From: Ceriagrion tenellum
Taxonomy: Eukaryota > Arthropoda > Insecta > Odonata > Coenagrionidae
Direction: 5' to 3'
NCBI GenBank assembly: GCA_963169105.1
Contig: OY720636.1
Span: 148,885,941 to 148,949,940, forward strand
DNA: 64,000 nucleotides
Shown here one piece after another: positions 18,401 through 30,400 of the stretch. Made by a program: the position numbers and the translations under genes. The notes under the pieces are model-generated. The model saw only the letters and a list, made by a program, of their open reading frames with translations. It searched no databases and had not been told where the DNA came from. Each line of letters begins with the position of its first letter. Within the stretch, counting starts at the first letter, position 1.

Positions 18401-21400
18401 TACCACACCATACTTACCAATTCACATTGATATATTCACTTTGGAGAAACTAACAACAGGAATTTGAGGTAAAATGGTGCACGGCTTATATGAACATCTG
18501 GAGGATTCGTGTAAGCCGCACAACTCCATTTTTTCTTCGGCATTTCCGGAAATAAAGTGTGCGGCTTACACGAGTAAATACGGTAGCTAATATATCCTCA
18601 ACCTATTGAGGTAGAGAAAAAGTACAAATTGATAGCCTACAGCCAAAATTACTGAGAAAAACATGATGTGATAAATGAAATTTGATTTGAATATTTATCT
18701 ATCTGGAATCGATGGAATCTGAAACGACGTTAGGCGATCGATTCTCGGTATCGATTCTAATCCTGAGAATTGGTGGAATCGAGAATCAACATTTGGACTC
18801 AACTCATCCTTAGTTTCCCAGCCTTAGGTTATTATATTGCTGTCCCCATGCTGGATACCTGTCATTGCTCGGGAGAGATACCCATGTTTGAAATGACCCT
18901 CACAAACCCATTGTATGGAAAAAAAAGTCACAACTCAAATAAAATAAGCTGTACACAGTACATCCCTGATGGTTTTCTATTATGATGAGCTTTCTATTAT
19001 GTGTAGTGTGTGGGATGGATTCCTTGCTGAGCAATAAATTGGGAAATTTTACCTTATCATCATAGATTTTAATGAAACTTGGAGTACTGCTACAGTTTAC
19101 AAAAAAAATCAATGTGCCAAGTTTCATAAAAATCTGAAGTCAGGTTTAAAAATTATGCATAATTGTTAGAGTGAAAAACAAGGTGCAAAATTGTGGGAAG
19201 AACTTCTCTTACTGGAGCTAGAGAGATGAAAGAGGTGTCCTTTTTCAGTTATTTATGAGATTTCTTGGGACTTATAACTAGAGATCTGTAGCTGGAAGTG
19301 GTGTTATTTTTTGCAAAAGTGGTGTTATTTTACCCTGAAATCGGTGTTATTTTCACGACAACATATTTTGTGTTAATTAAGTGCCCTCCTCCTAGTAGAC
19401 CCACCTGTTGGTAATAAGTTCTTCATAAAATGCCATTGATATGGGAAAATTTAAGCAATTAATAAAAGGCTGAATTCACATTTTATATTTTTGTACATTT
19501 CACATAACCAACTTACATAATGATACAAATTACAGTTGAATGTTCATATTTTCAAATAAAAAAATCACCAGTGTGGCCCAATTTTCTTCTTTAGATTTGT
19601 TCTCCTATTTTTTAGCACAATGTTATAGGAGGAAAGAAATATCTGAGTCCACATTTGATGGTGACACATTTGCCTTTTCACTTAATTACTAGGTAGGCAA
19701 ATTAACTTAGTAGACTTGTGACAAAGTTAAAGAATAAATCAGTAATTGTAAGGAATTTTCTGCACTTTTTAAAAATATGAGTCATAGATTTTGAATTACC
19801 AAACATCAACATCAGAGTTGTCCCATCCATGATGCCATTTTAAGGCTGTGAGCCCCTGAGTCACAGACCTCGGATGATCCCGGGTAGTGTCAAGGAATAA
19901 GCCAAAGCGAAATACGAGCTGAGAAAGAGTGAAGAGAATGTCTACATCTGCTTATCTCGGAATGATTTAATGCCATCAGTCAGGCAAGGGGAACCCGAGA
20001 AAAAGTATTAGGTGTCAATAGGGGTGGGGTGAAGAGAGGGCTACGCCATGAAGACGTAAACTTGGACTGAATCGGAAGCGGCATTGCCGCTGGTATTGTG
20101 GATGAGTGCCAATAACAATGGGATGCATGGGTCAGTTATCCGCACACATCACAACTTTCATATTTATTCCTCCTAATTCTGGCATCAAACACCCAAGGCT
20201 GCTACTGAAAATCTGCCATGTCATCCATGCCTTAGTATTGGACTCATAGGTGCAGGGAATAGTTCACTATCGGCAAATGACTGAGGATGTGCTGACTTGC
20301 ACATTACAAATGGCTTCATTTTGTTGCACTAGTCGACCTTAATGGCCAATGTTTTCTGGAACAAAAGTTATAAAAGAGAGCCATCTCATCTGCGTTTTAT
20401 GCATCCTATACTGGTGGAAACAATTAGTATACATGTTCAGATAGAATATTTTGTTATGAGGGAATTTTAAACCAGTGCTTAACCGAATTTCTCCCTTTGG
20501 CTCATATAATGCCAGTATTGAATTTAGAATGGTCATCCAATTCTTCACGGCTTGAGCACTCTCATGAGTACTTTCGCCTCGAATGCAATTAAGAGAAATT
20601 CCTCTTCTTCTTTTAAATTGATTAACACTCATCATCAGTAGTGATAAAATCTCTGTTCGTCCTTTGTGCAAAGTCTTCAGTTTCTGCTTTTAGAATTGTG
20701 CCACTGATGGAATCTCCAATTTTTTTTGCAGAGCGAAACATTAAAATAACACTGATTCTAATGGAGCATTTTCAGCCGGTTGCAGTTTCTTACTACATAT
20801 TCCTCTTGTCACTTTCAAGTATAATGGCAGCAGTAATTTTGTCTTTGTTTCTAGAATTATAAACAAAGTCAAACAGGGCAGACAAATTTAAACCATGTTG
20901 GCGGCCGATATCTGTTTTACAGGTGATTTCTCTGTCACATTCCTGAATGATCTTGAATATCTTAGCCAAATCTAATGACTTTCTTTTCTTTTCCATTGTA
21001 ACACTCGTAATAAAAAGCAGTGAACTTCAGGAAGTAGATTAGGATCAAGCGTACCTGAATAACTGTTGCAAAGCACTTCTGGTCATGTTTTCCACTGGAA
21101 TGGCTTGCAGCAAAACCCCTTTTCTTTACTAGGTACTCTCCCTCGTTCTACTCTCCCCTCTACTACTTCTCCCCCTTGAAGTCTCGGGAGTCGCTATGAT
21201 GTAACATGTGAGCCCATAGAAAAAAACTTAGGAGTTCTTCGATTCAAGTTTGTTTTTCTATTCCAAGTGAAAGCTTAATGTGAATTGCCAAAACTTTGTA
21301 TACCTGTCCTAGTATCACATAGAACAATGACCCCTGCAAGTTATGTATCCTAGACGACAATTATGGTGAAACACACTCATTATGGCAGCCTGTCAGAAAT

Positions 21401-24400
21401 GGCTGCTCTTAATATCCGTATAGTTTAACATTGTGATCAACATTGACCAGGATAATCACTCTAATGGCCTTTTCACTGTAAGCCACCCTCGTAATAATGG
21501 CCTTCTTTTGTATGTCAATTAGTAACTATTGGCTAAATTAAGACTGGTATGAAAACCATGATCAGTCTCTAAGATCTGAGTTAAAATATACAAATTTGTT
21601 TGATTCATTGTGAAGCTTGTGTTTACTGTGTAATATCTATCTATGTCTTTGATGTATTTCTCATGCTCTGTGATGAAGGCATCATCAATATTTGTTATTT
21701 TTTCAGGTATGGTTTCAACAGTGATGGTCATGATGCTGTCCATGAGCGTTTATGTGAACTGAGGAAGAGGAACGGAAGTGCCCTGATAGGGGTCAATTTG
21801 GGGAAGAACAAGGATTCTCCAGATCCTGTTCCTGACTACATAATTGGAGTTCAGAAGTTTTCTGATGTGGCTGATTATCTGGTCATAAATGTGTCCAGGT
21901 ATAGTGGAAATACTGTTATTACAAATTATATATCAGCTAAATATTATGGAAGTGAGGGAGACTGATTGATACCCTTCAAAGCCCAGAGAAGTTGACTGGG
22001 GAGAAATATGCATTAGGAGTTCAACTGCCTAAAGCCCTTTGATGTGTTAATCCAGGATCCTGGTTCGATCCCTCGTTAGGATGGCCATGCATGGAGAAAT
22101 ACCATTTGGCAACTCCATGCCGAGTTCATGAAAGCAACCAGTTCCGTTATTGAATTGAATATTGAGGTGATTTATGGATACGATGTGATGTCTGTGCTTA
22201 TCAACGGGTTGGATTGGGTTTTAATGGGATTGTAGTGGTCGGGAAGGAAGGGTCAGTCGTTAGGTCAGGGAGTCTGTGAGACATTAATTGGTGGCATCTT
22301 GGAGAGGGAAGGTGCACTTGGGCGGGTGATGAGTCTTGGTTACACTGTTACAAATGGCATTCCCTTGGAGGTGAGTGGGGAAGGGAGGACATCGGACGTG
22401 TGGGCGGAAGGTCATGGGAAAGAGAGGGATTAAGTTGTTGGGTATGAAAATGTAGTTGTATGAGGTGGGGAGCAGGAGAGGTTCCTTATTCATAAAGGAG
22501 TTTTCTTTTGCATATGTGCTTTGAAAAATTACTCAATTCTTCAGGATGTTGAGTTAAGGGCCCTTTTTTCATGATGTATCATCCTAGGAATTAAATAACT
22601 ATTGCAATGGCTTTGGCAGGAGCTCTAAATGAAGCACAAAAAGAAAGGCAAGCTTCTTTGTCTTCATGATCTTACAAATGCACTGACACACTAGGTTTAC
22701 GCTGCAAACATTCATGGCCTGCTGTTAGTACCAGGTGGCAGATGAGGATACAATCATTAGGGAAAAAGTCTTGTACCACACTACCAATCATCCTAGTTGA
22801 GGGACCCTAGGAAAAGTAACTGAGTTTCCAAAAATGGTACTAGACCAAGGAGCTGGTCAATTAGTGAGCTTACAGAATGTGTATTTCAAAAATACATTTT
22901 TTTGAGTAGGTCATATAGTGGGGTCATAAATTCTTGTGTAATTCACTTAAGGTAAGTCATTTAATAAACAATGTTCTGTGTACAGGTCCAGGAATAGCTT
23001 AATCAATGACTAAATGGGATATATTCTTGAAACTATTGGTTTTACACTGTTAACCAAATTTGGGAACATAGTTACAACTATGTTTTCTTTGCATATCAGC
23101 AAACATTTTAAACAAATTAGAAAACTTGATTGTAAAAAAAACTGATGTTTATGCGCTCAAGTGCAATCTAACAAATTCCTTTCCCAACTTTCAAGAATCA
23201 AGCATAAAGTTAGTCATGGAGGGCACTTGAAAAGCTTTTCTTTCGAATGTGCATTTAGGAACCAGGAAATGGTTTCTATGTATAAAAGAGAGCACCGAAC
23301 TAAGATGGTACCATTCAGAGGTGAGAAAATCATTAAGAGGACACAGTACATAATTTTTTTTCCTCCTCTTAGGGTGAGATTAGTATTCTAATTGACCAGT
23401 AGAGCTACTGAAGTCTGTGCCTACCTAGCCGCTGCTTTTGTCGCGAGGGTAGTCTCTATGTATATTTCCTTTGTGTGGAGGGGAGGGGAAAGCCACGAGC
23501 CCTCCCCTCCTTCGAAGATGTTTGTTGAGACGTGTAGACAGACGTGCTGTTGTCACTTCCGTGAGGAGGCGCGGAGCACGCCTTTGAGTTTGTTTTGGCA
23601 GATGGCCGCATGGCAACAGTGGACCAGTCATGCTTTTTTTGCACCTCAGCAATGATACAATGCGAAAGTGATGGCATGCAGAATGATACTCTTACCTGTG
23701 GACAAGGGATAGAGTGGTTTGATAGCTTATATTATTATGGTAATCTAATGGTTAAGGTATGCTTAGATGGAAGATAATATAGTCCTCTACATTTTAAATG
23801 GTGCAAACCTCCATCAACCTTCATAACTTGAACATCTCTGAATGCATATTACGTCTTTTATTTCATCCAATCCAGGAAACAGTATTGCGCGCTCATGCCT
23901 CTCCTAAACAAATTTGGTCCTCTTTCTAATCCTCACTTTATTAATACTTCACCCTATGGACTAGTCTTCGGTTAACTAATATTAGGACTGTCCTTATTGC
24001 ATTAGAAGTTCGATTTAATGTCATGAAAGTACTTAGTTTTTTTAGAGGAATAGGACAAAAAAAATGACGTATTTTCTCGTGGGAATTTCCCAGTATGACC
24101 AAATGATCATGGCCATAGACCATTACTTACAATGAAATAAACCCAATGAGTACAAAATATTGCTGCATACCATAGCTAGGGAGAATACTATAGAAGGAGT
24201 TGACCACACTAACTATAATAGTGTAAGTCAGCACAGTTATAGGAAAATATTGCCCCACGGCATCAATCTGACAGAAAAGTCCACAGCATATAAAGCTACT
24301 TACAAAATATCGTACATTATATTCTGTTGTATGAAACTTTGACGTGCCTTAAGTTGATGGTTCATTAAATTTGTAACAAGCGCTAAATAGTCAATATAAA

Positions 24401-27400
24401 CATTTTTCTGGAACCACAGCTGTTTGAGACAAATTCGGGAGATGTCTGCATTGACGTCAGCAAGCTTTGAAGCGAGAACTTTGAACCACCTCAGCTGTAA
24501 AATCCATGGTGCAATCTAAGAAGAGCCCTACTCCATGATGGGAAAGAGAAAGAGAGCTAATGAAAGAACACATCATGTTATAATTGTTTTATTTCTTTTG
24601 CTTTTTCATTTCAAATTTCCTATCTGACCCTTCTTCCCGACCTTACGTTTGACAGATTCATGACATCTCCACTCTTGGGCTGCCAAAATATGGGGGGAAT
24701 TTCCAATAGGCATTGACCGGGAAAATCTCGGATCGACTAACTCTGGATTTTCCTTTCCTTCCTTCCTATTCCTTTTTTTCCTAATAGAATTTTCTTAATT
24801 TGTCCACTATGAATTCCTCCCAGAACTCTTCATCCCTGAGGATCCTCTCCACCTTCAACCCCTTCTTCATCCACACAACAAAGATGCAGAAGTCTCGTGG
24901 AGAAATATGGAGCTGGCCTTGTATCTGATAGTGGTAATTATGCTTCTGGTTTATTCACATTCTGTGATTCTTCTTCCAAATATCCACTTTTCCTTTAATG
25001 ATCGCCTTTTCCACACTCATCTCTGCAGCCGATGATGGTCATTTTATCCCCACAATACCCTGATCCCCCACTATTTCATTGGGAGTTGCTCCTAGGAAAG
25101 GGAATTCTCAGTCAATGAACAGCCCACATGGCAGAATGTTCATGCATTCAGCTGTTTTCAATGCCACATGAGCTTTGTCCTCATTTACCCTTTCGTACTC
25201 TAGGTGAGGAGAATCGAACTGACCGTACATGATTAATTTTTCTACATTTTCGCAGCCAGTGTGTGGAAGCAATCTTCAGACATGCCCAAAAAAGCAAAAG
25301 AAATTCGAGGCAGTGAGCATCGTCTGATGCATTGCAACCTACTCCACACTTTCCCTTTGTCGTATCGTTTTCCTCTCTATTTCTTTAATTTCGTCCTCAT
25401 TCTTTTTTAGAGATTTCTTAAATAGTTGACACTCAATGTTAAATTCCTCAAAAGGCATTCCTTTCAGAATTGGGACCGTAATCGGAATCAGGCTTTGTCC
25501 CCAGTTGATTAAATATATTCCTCCTCAATCTCGGTGTTTTATTCCTTCGGTTGGAAGAAGCTATTGCCTTCAGCTCTCTTGAATGACCTTTTCCAGTGGT
25601 ACCCTTGACTCACATTACAAACATTTTTGTAAAGGGCATGCAAAGGATTTCCCGAGTTGAAGCTGACCACAGCCCTGGCACATGTTCCTCTATATGAGTG
25701 GGTAAGAGCAAAATTAACTCGTTTCCCGCTGGTGAATTTTGCTACGTTAGTGTTATAATTATAAATAGTATTTTTATCAATGTCGTGAATAAGGATTCGG
25801 CTGTGGCGACTCATGTTCTGTATGAGATTTTTCAATTTTTCATACACCTCACATTCCTTTAGTGCATGTCTGTTGTTTTTTTTCTTCCCGGGGCTTTTTT
25901 CCATCACGGAAATATCCTATATCTAAACATTGCTCATGTTCTCCAAAAACATGGCTGGGACTATTGAGGATATCCTCTCAGAGTAGTTCAATTTTTTGCG
26001 CTAGTGTCACATTTTGGCATTTCCTAAACTCAAAAGCTTTTATGACTGCCATTATTAAGCATTAAATGTTATTGGCAATTATTTTTCTGTGTACAACATT
26101 ACATCTATCACAATTTCTCGTAATTACCAGTTCTTTCAACTTATTGCAATAGTTTCTTAGAAGGTGAGCACTCAACCTTTTCCACTGTCAACGTCTTGTA
26201 AGTTCTCACATCCAGAACTTATTTGTATAAGCTGGAATCACCGTTAGCAATTTTTTTTTAACAAGGAGAAAAATCTTCCAAAGGCACCAACCAGCCCTAT
26301 TGGTAGTGTCATATTTTTACTGACTAAAAAACTCTCCTTATCTTCTGTACCAAGGCTGGGTCTAATCTTTCGAGTACAGTACTCTCTCCTTATCACAAAC
26401 AATGTTTATACGAAGTTTTCGTTCTTATGAACCAATTCGTTGGTCCCTACGATAGGGGTATCCAAATGTATGGTAAAGAAACGATATTGCGAAATAACGA
26501 ACCTTAGTCCCGGTCCCCACAGGAACAAAAAATACTTTATTACGAAGTCTGTCATATAAATAGCGGCATTCATTTGGCTATGCACGATGCTGCATTATAA
26601 ATCAGGAAGCTTTGCCACACGTACTGTGCCCAAGAGCTTGAGAACTAAAATATATACAATGGATACTTCGCATAAGCTATTTAACTGGGTTGAGGGTACA
26701 GAGAATTCTGAGGGTACAGAGAAAACTTCGAAAGGAGTCTGAGAGAGCATGAGAGGTCGAGGAGGGGTGAAAGGGAAGAAACGAAAGATAAGGACTTTTC
26801 TTCTTCCCTTTCACCCCTCCCCAACATCCCATGCCTCTATTGTCCCTCTGGAGGTCACTCACCCAATAGGGGGTCCGGCACAATTCCTGGCTAATCCTCC
26901 CTCCCCAACCAGCTTCCCGGCTTGGCCTTGGCTCCACCCATTCTCCACCCACTCCACTTTCCTGTCCCTAGCTCCCAACCCCCTTTCCAATTTGACCGTG
27001 CTGTGGGCGAAAGGTGTCCCTCTTCCCTTCAGGCAGCGGCAGCTTAGCGTTACCACTAGTAATTGGCAGGTCAATCACTCGAGTCTGAATTGGCAAAGTG
27101 TCATCAGTGCTTTGTAATGACCTGGCGAAATTCTCTGCCCGGACTTGTGAGAATGACTATGCCGCATGTGAAGTTTCAGCATCATGTTTCCATCGTTGAA
27201 AAAGTATCTTCGTGCGTACTGAAATTCTGGCCTCAAAATCCCTACACATCCTACGTAGGCATTGAAATGTTATGAGATTGTGACACTCTTGCTCGTCTGG
27301 AGAGAAAGAAGTCATTTCTTCCATTTAGATGAGAAAAATTTGTTATTCATGTCTTAAATTTCATCAGTGAAAAGGCAAAGCAAGTAAACTCCAGCAACAT

Positions 27401-30400
27401 TATGAATGGTAAATTTTGGCATTTCTCCCTTTCGCTTTGAACTCAATCGTGCTTACACACCTCAGATTTTTCAACAGAGGCAGACGAAAGTCGTTTGTAA
27501 ACGATGTAGATTTTGCCATGCACCAACAGCAAGCCAACACACCTGTGCGGCTGAGCAGAATACAAGCAAGCAAAAGAAAATCCCAGGGGTAACTAGGCAC
27601 CCCATCTCGTGGTACGCCAGACTGTGTCCATGGTCCATTGTTTTTTTTATGTTGTGGATTTACTAAGACTATATGTTGAATACTTGAAAATATAAGCTCA
27701 GAAATTGTCTTGAATGTTCATTATACAAGAACTTTGTTATCAATCAAGATAAAGTTCTGTTTATAATTGGTAAATTCAAAGCGAAACATAAGGATTGCAT
27801 GTAACATTAAGGTAGTAACGAATAATTTAATCATTAGCAAAAGTGTTATCGATTAAAAGCTAAACGTCACGGCAATTAATAAAATAACAAATAAGTTGAA
27901 AAGCTAATTGAAGATATTACAATAACTCTCTATGATACTTACCTTCTAAGACACTTGCCTTCTAGAATATCCGCCAAATTAGGCCTACCACTTACACAAA
28001 GCCGTGGATTTCATCAGCTGCAGAAATTTCTTAAGCAGTAAGCTCGCATCTTTCGTTGCAGGTTGAGTTATGTGAATTAATTTCTGGTAAGTTTTACAAT
28101 AAACCCACACAATGCAGAGAATGTATTTTGTCCACAACTATGCCAGTCCAATTAAATAGCTCAAATGACAGCAGTAATGTGTAATGGACTAGTTTCCTTT
28201 GGCTTTTTCTATGAAAAACAATTCCCAACAAGTTGGCATGGTGGCAATTTTATGATTATTAAAACAATTTAACACTCTAAGTGATATAAATGAATAAAAA
28301 AATATTGTTTCATCATGTCAGCGACCACACTTGTCATGCACTTGATATTTTATTGCCATGATAAAATTGTCATAAACTTCATTTACTCTTGCCATTGCAA
28401 ACTTTTCAATCTCTAGATTTTCCCAATACAAACTTTACTGGGTGAACTTGCAGAAAGTTGGCACGAAGCCTGCAGCTCCATGTTGCCCATAAGGTGTGGG
28501 CATTATTGTAGCAGCAGACTAGGGGACATAAATATAGCCTAAATAGTTAGTGTGTGTAGATTAATATGGTACATATATAGTGAGATAGCGTAGTTCGCGT
28601 GGTATAAACTCTCTGTAATGTTTATATAAAATCATTTGGCAAATTGATCAACTGCTCCAGATGTGGTAGAAATGACACATTGTATCATTTCTCTAAATTG
28701 AAGAAAATAATTTAAATGGGAGCAAAACCTTTAATTCACAAATAAAGCCTGTTTGGAGCAGCTATCATCGATGATATTTATAAGCTTTTTTCATCTAATA
28801 TTTACGACGAGGGCACACTGGATTATTTTGGCACAATGACGATGTTCTATTGTAATAGTTTTATGAAAGAATTAAATGAGCAATGTTTCTCTCAAGAACA
28901 AAAACTAAAATAAATAAAAAGCATTTTCTATGAAGAATGGTGTGTACTCGCGGTTCTTCCAGAGCCCTCAAGGTGATTAGTTCATCAACTTGCCGAGCAT
29001 AGTGCCATGGTGCGATATTCGAGGTATTCGAATTTCGCCCCTCATATTATTATTCAAAATTCGAGATCACGAATAATTTCCAGTATTCGAGTATTCGCAG
29101 ATGGTATTGCCCATCTCTAAGTAATATTATTCCAAGTACAGTTTTTAGAGTATTTTGCCCAGCACTGACTACATACATGTACGAATATCGATTTTATGAG
29201 GTGAGAGTACATAATACTGGATCCTTTTGCCATCAGCCCCAATACTCCTGGACTGCGAGAGCTGCAAGGGGAGAAGGCGCTGGAAGTGCTGCTGGAGAGA
29301 GTGCTGGCTGCACGGGATGCCCTCCCTGCGTCCCTGCATCGACCCCTCCTGCTCAAACTCGCTCCCGACCTGACCACTCAGGAGAGAAGGGACATTGCAT
29401 CTGTGATACTCAAGAAGAAGGTCTCTACTCTCTACTGTCCACATAGAGCTAAGTTTCTCTACCCTAGAACCCTACCCTTGATTTACCTAAGTGGGGCCTA
29501 AGGTCGGCTACATTCAGCTCAAATTTGGTGGTCAATCCTGGGGAAAGCATTTGCTATCATATATTGTTCTGCAAACAGGAAAGTAGCTCATCTATTTTAC
29601 TTCTCTTTGCTTATTTAATACTCTCTATTTAGAAATTTTGTAAGGCAGTTTTTAGATCAAATATTGAAACATTTCATTTTATATCTTATAAGCTCTTCTG
29701 TGAAAATTCAAATTATGTTGGATGATCATTATACTTCGAAAAAGCAAAAACTGCCGAAGTTTTAAAATTACTAAATTAGCTTATTGAAAACACAGACTTA
29801 AGTTGAAGAAAGATAGGTTACCAGTCTTTCATGAAATCCATCTATTGGTAAACATGTACCTGGCGGGTAGGATTGAAACCACTCGGAATGCTTATGAGGA
29901 CGTTACTAAGGAGCTACATGGTACAGTCACGAAGGTTGCGAGATTTCGATGTATTAAAACCTCTCATGAAAATCCAATCATCCCTCATTATTGAGTTTTT
30001 CTGGTGGAAGCATTGTTAATGGAGCTAAAAATTGCTATTTGAGGCACTTTGAATAATATATCTAATAATTAAGTTCCCCATTTGTGTGGGTAAAAATAGC
30101 CAAAATCTCCAACCATTTTAAATCAATGAATAAACTTGAATTTTCCACAATTTTCTTTTCCTTCCACTACCTCAGGTGAGTCACCTGATGATGACTTGAG
30201 TGTCAAAACCTAGGTAATGGAAGGAAAATAAAATTGTGGAAAAATCAAGTTTATTCATTGATTTATAATGAATCGTTTCTACCATGTAACGGCCGACAAC
30301 ACCAACTATCTCCAACCATTTGTTATTGTACCTCGTGACTCCTTGGTTACGTACTGGAATAATTCCAAGCGGTTTCAAAACTCCTCCCCTGGAGTAGCCT

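Larger units (their letters stand above)
16089..18812. mobile_element. hAT MITE B copy, split by a pogo/Tigger element
   Basis: TAGGGATGAGTTGATTCC at the left end and, reverse-complemented, TAAGGATGAGTTGAGTCC at the right end match the element at 1415-1863 in opposite orientation. The halves are 16089-16291 and 18584-18812. They resume at the same internal point (AACAAATA / GCTAATATATCC). A clear 8-bp target duplication is not visible. DHODH intron 3. Confidence 0.8.

Noticed and set aside
16081..18820. 8-bp target duplication for the split hAT MITE
   Set aside because: The flanking octamers GTTAAAAC and GTTTCCCA share only the first three bases, so no duplication is claimed.
26677..27117. 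Proline/serine-rich open frames on both strands
   Set aside because: They arise from a pyrimidine-rich low-complexity tract and a hairpin. No conserved domain.
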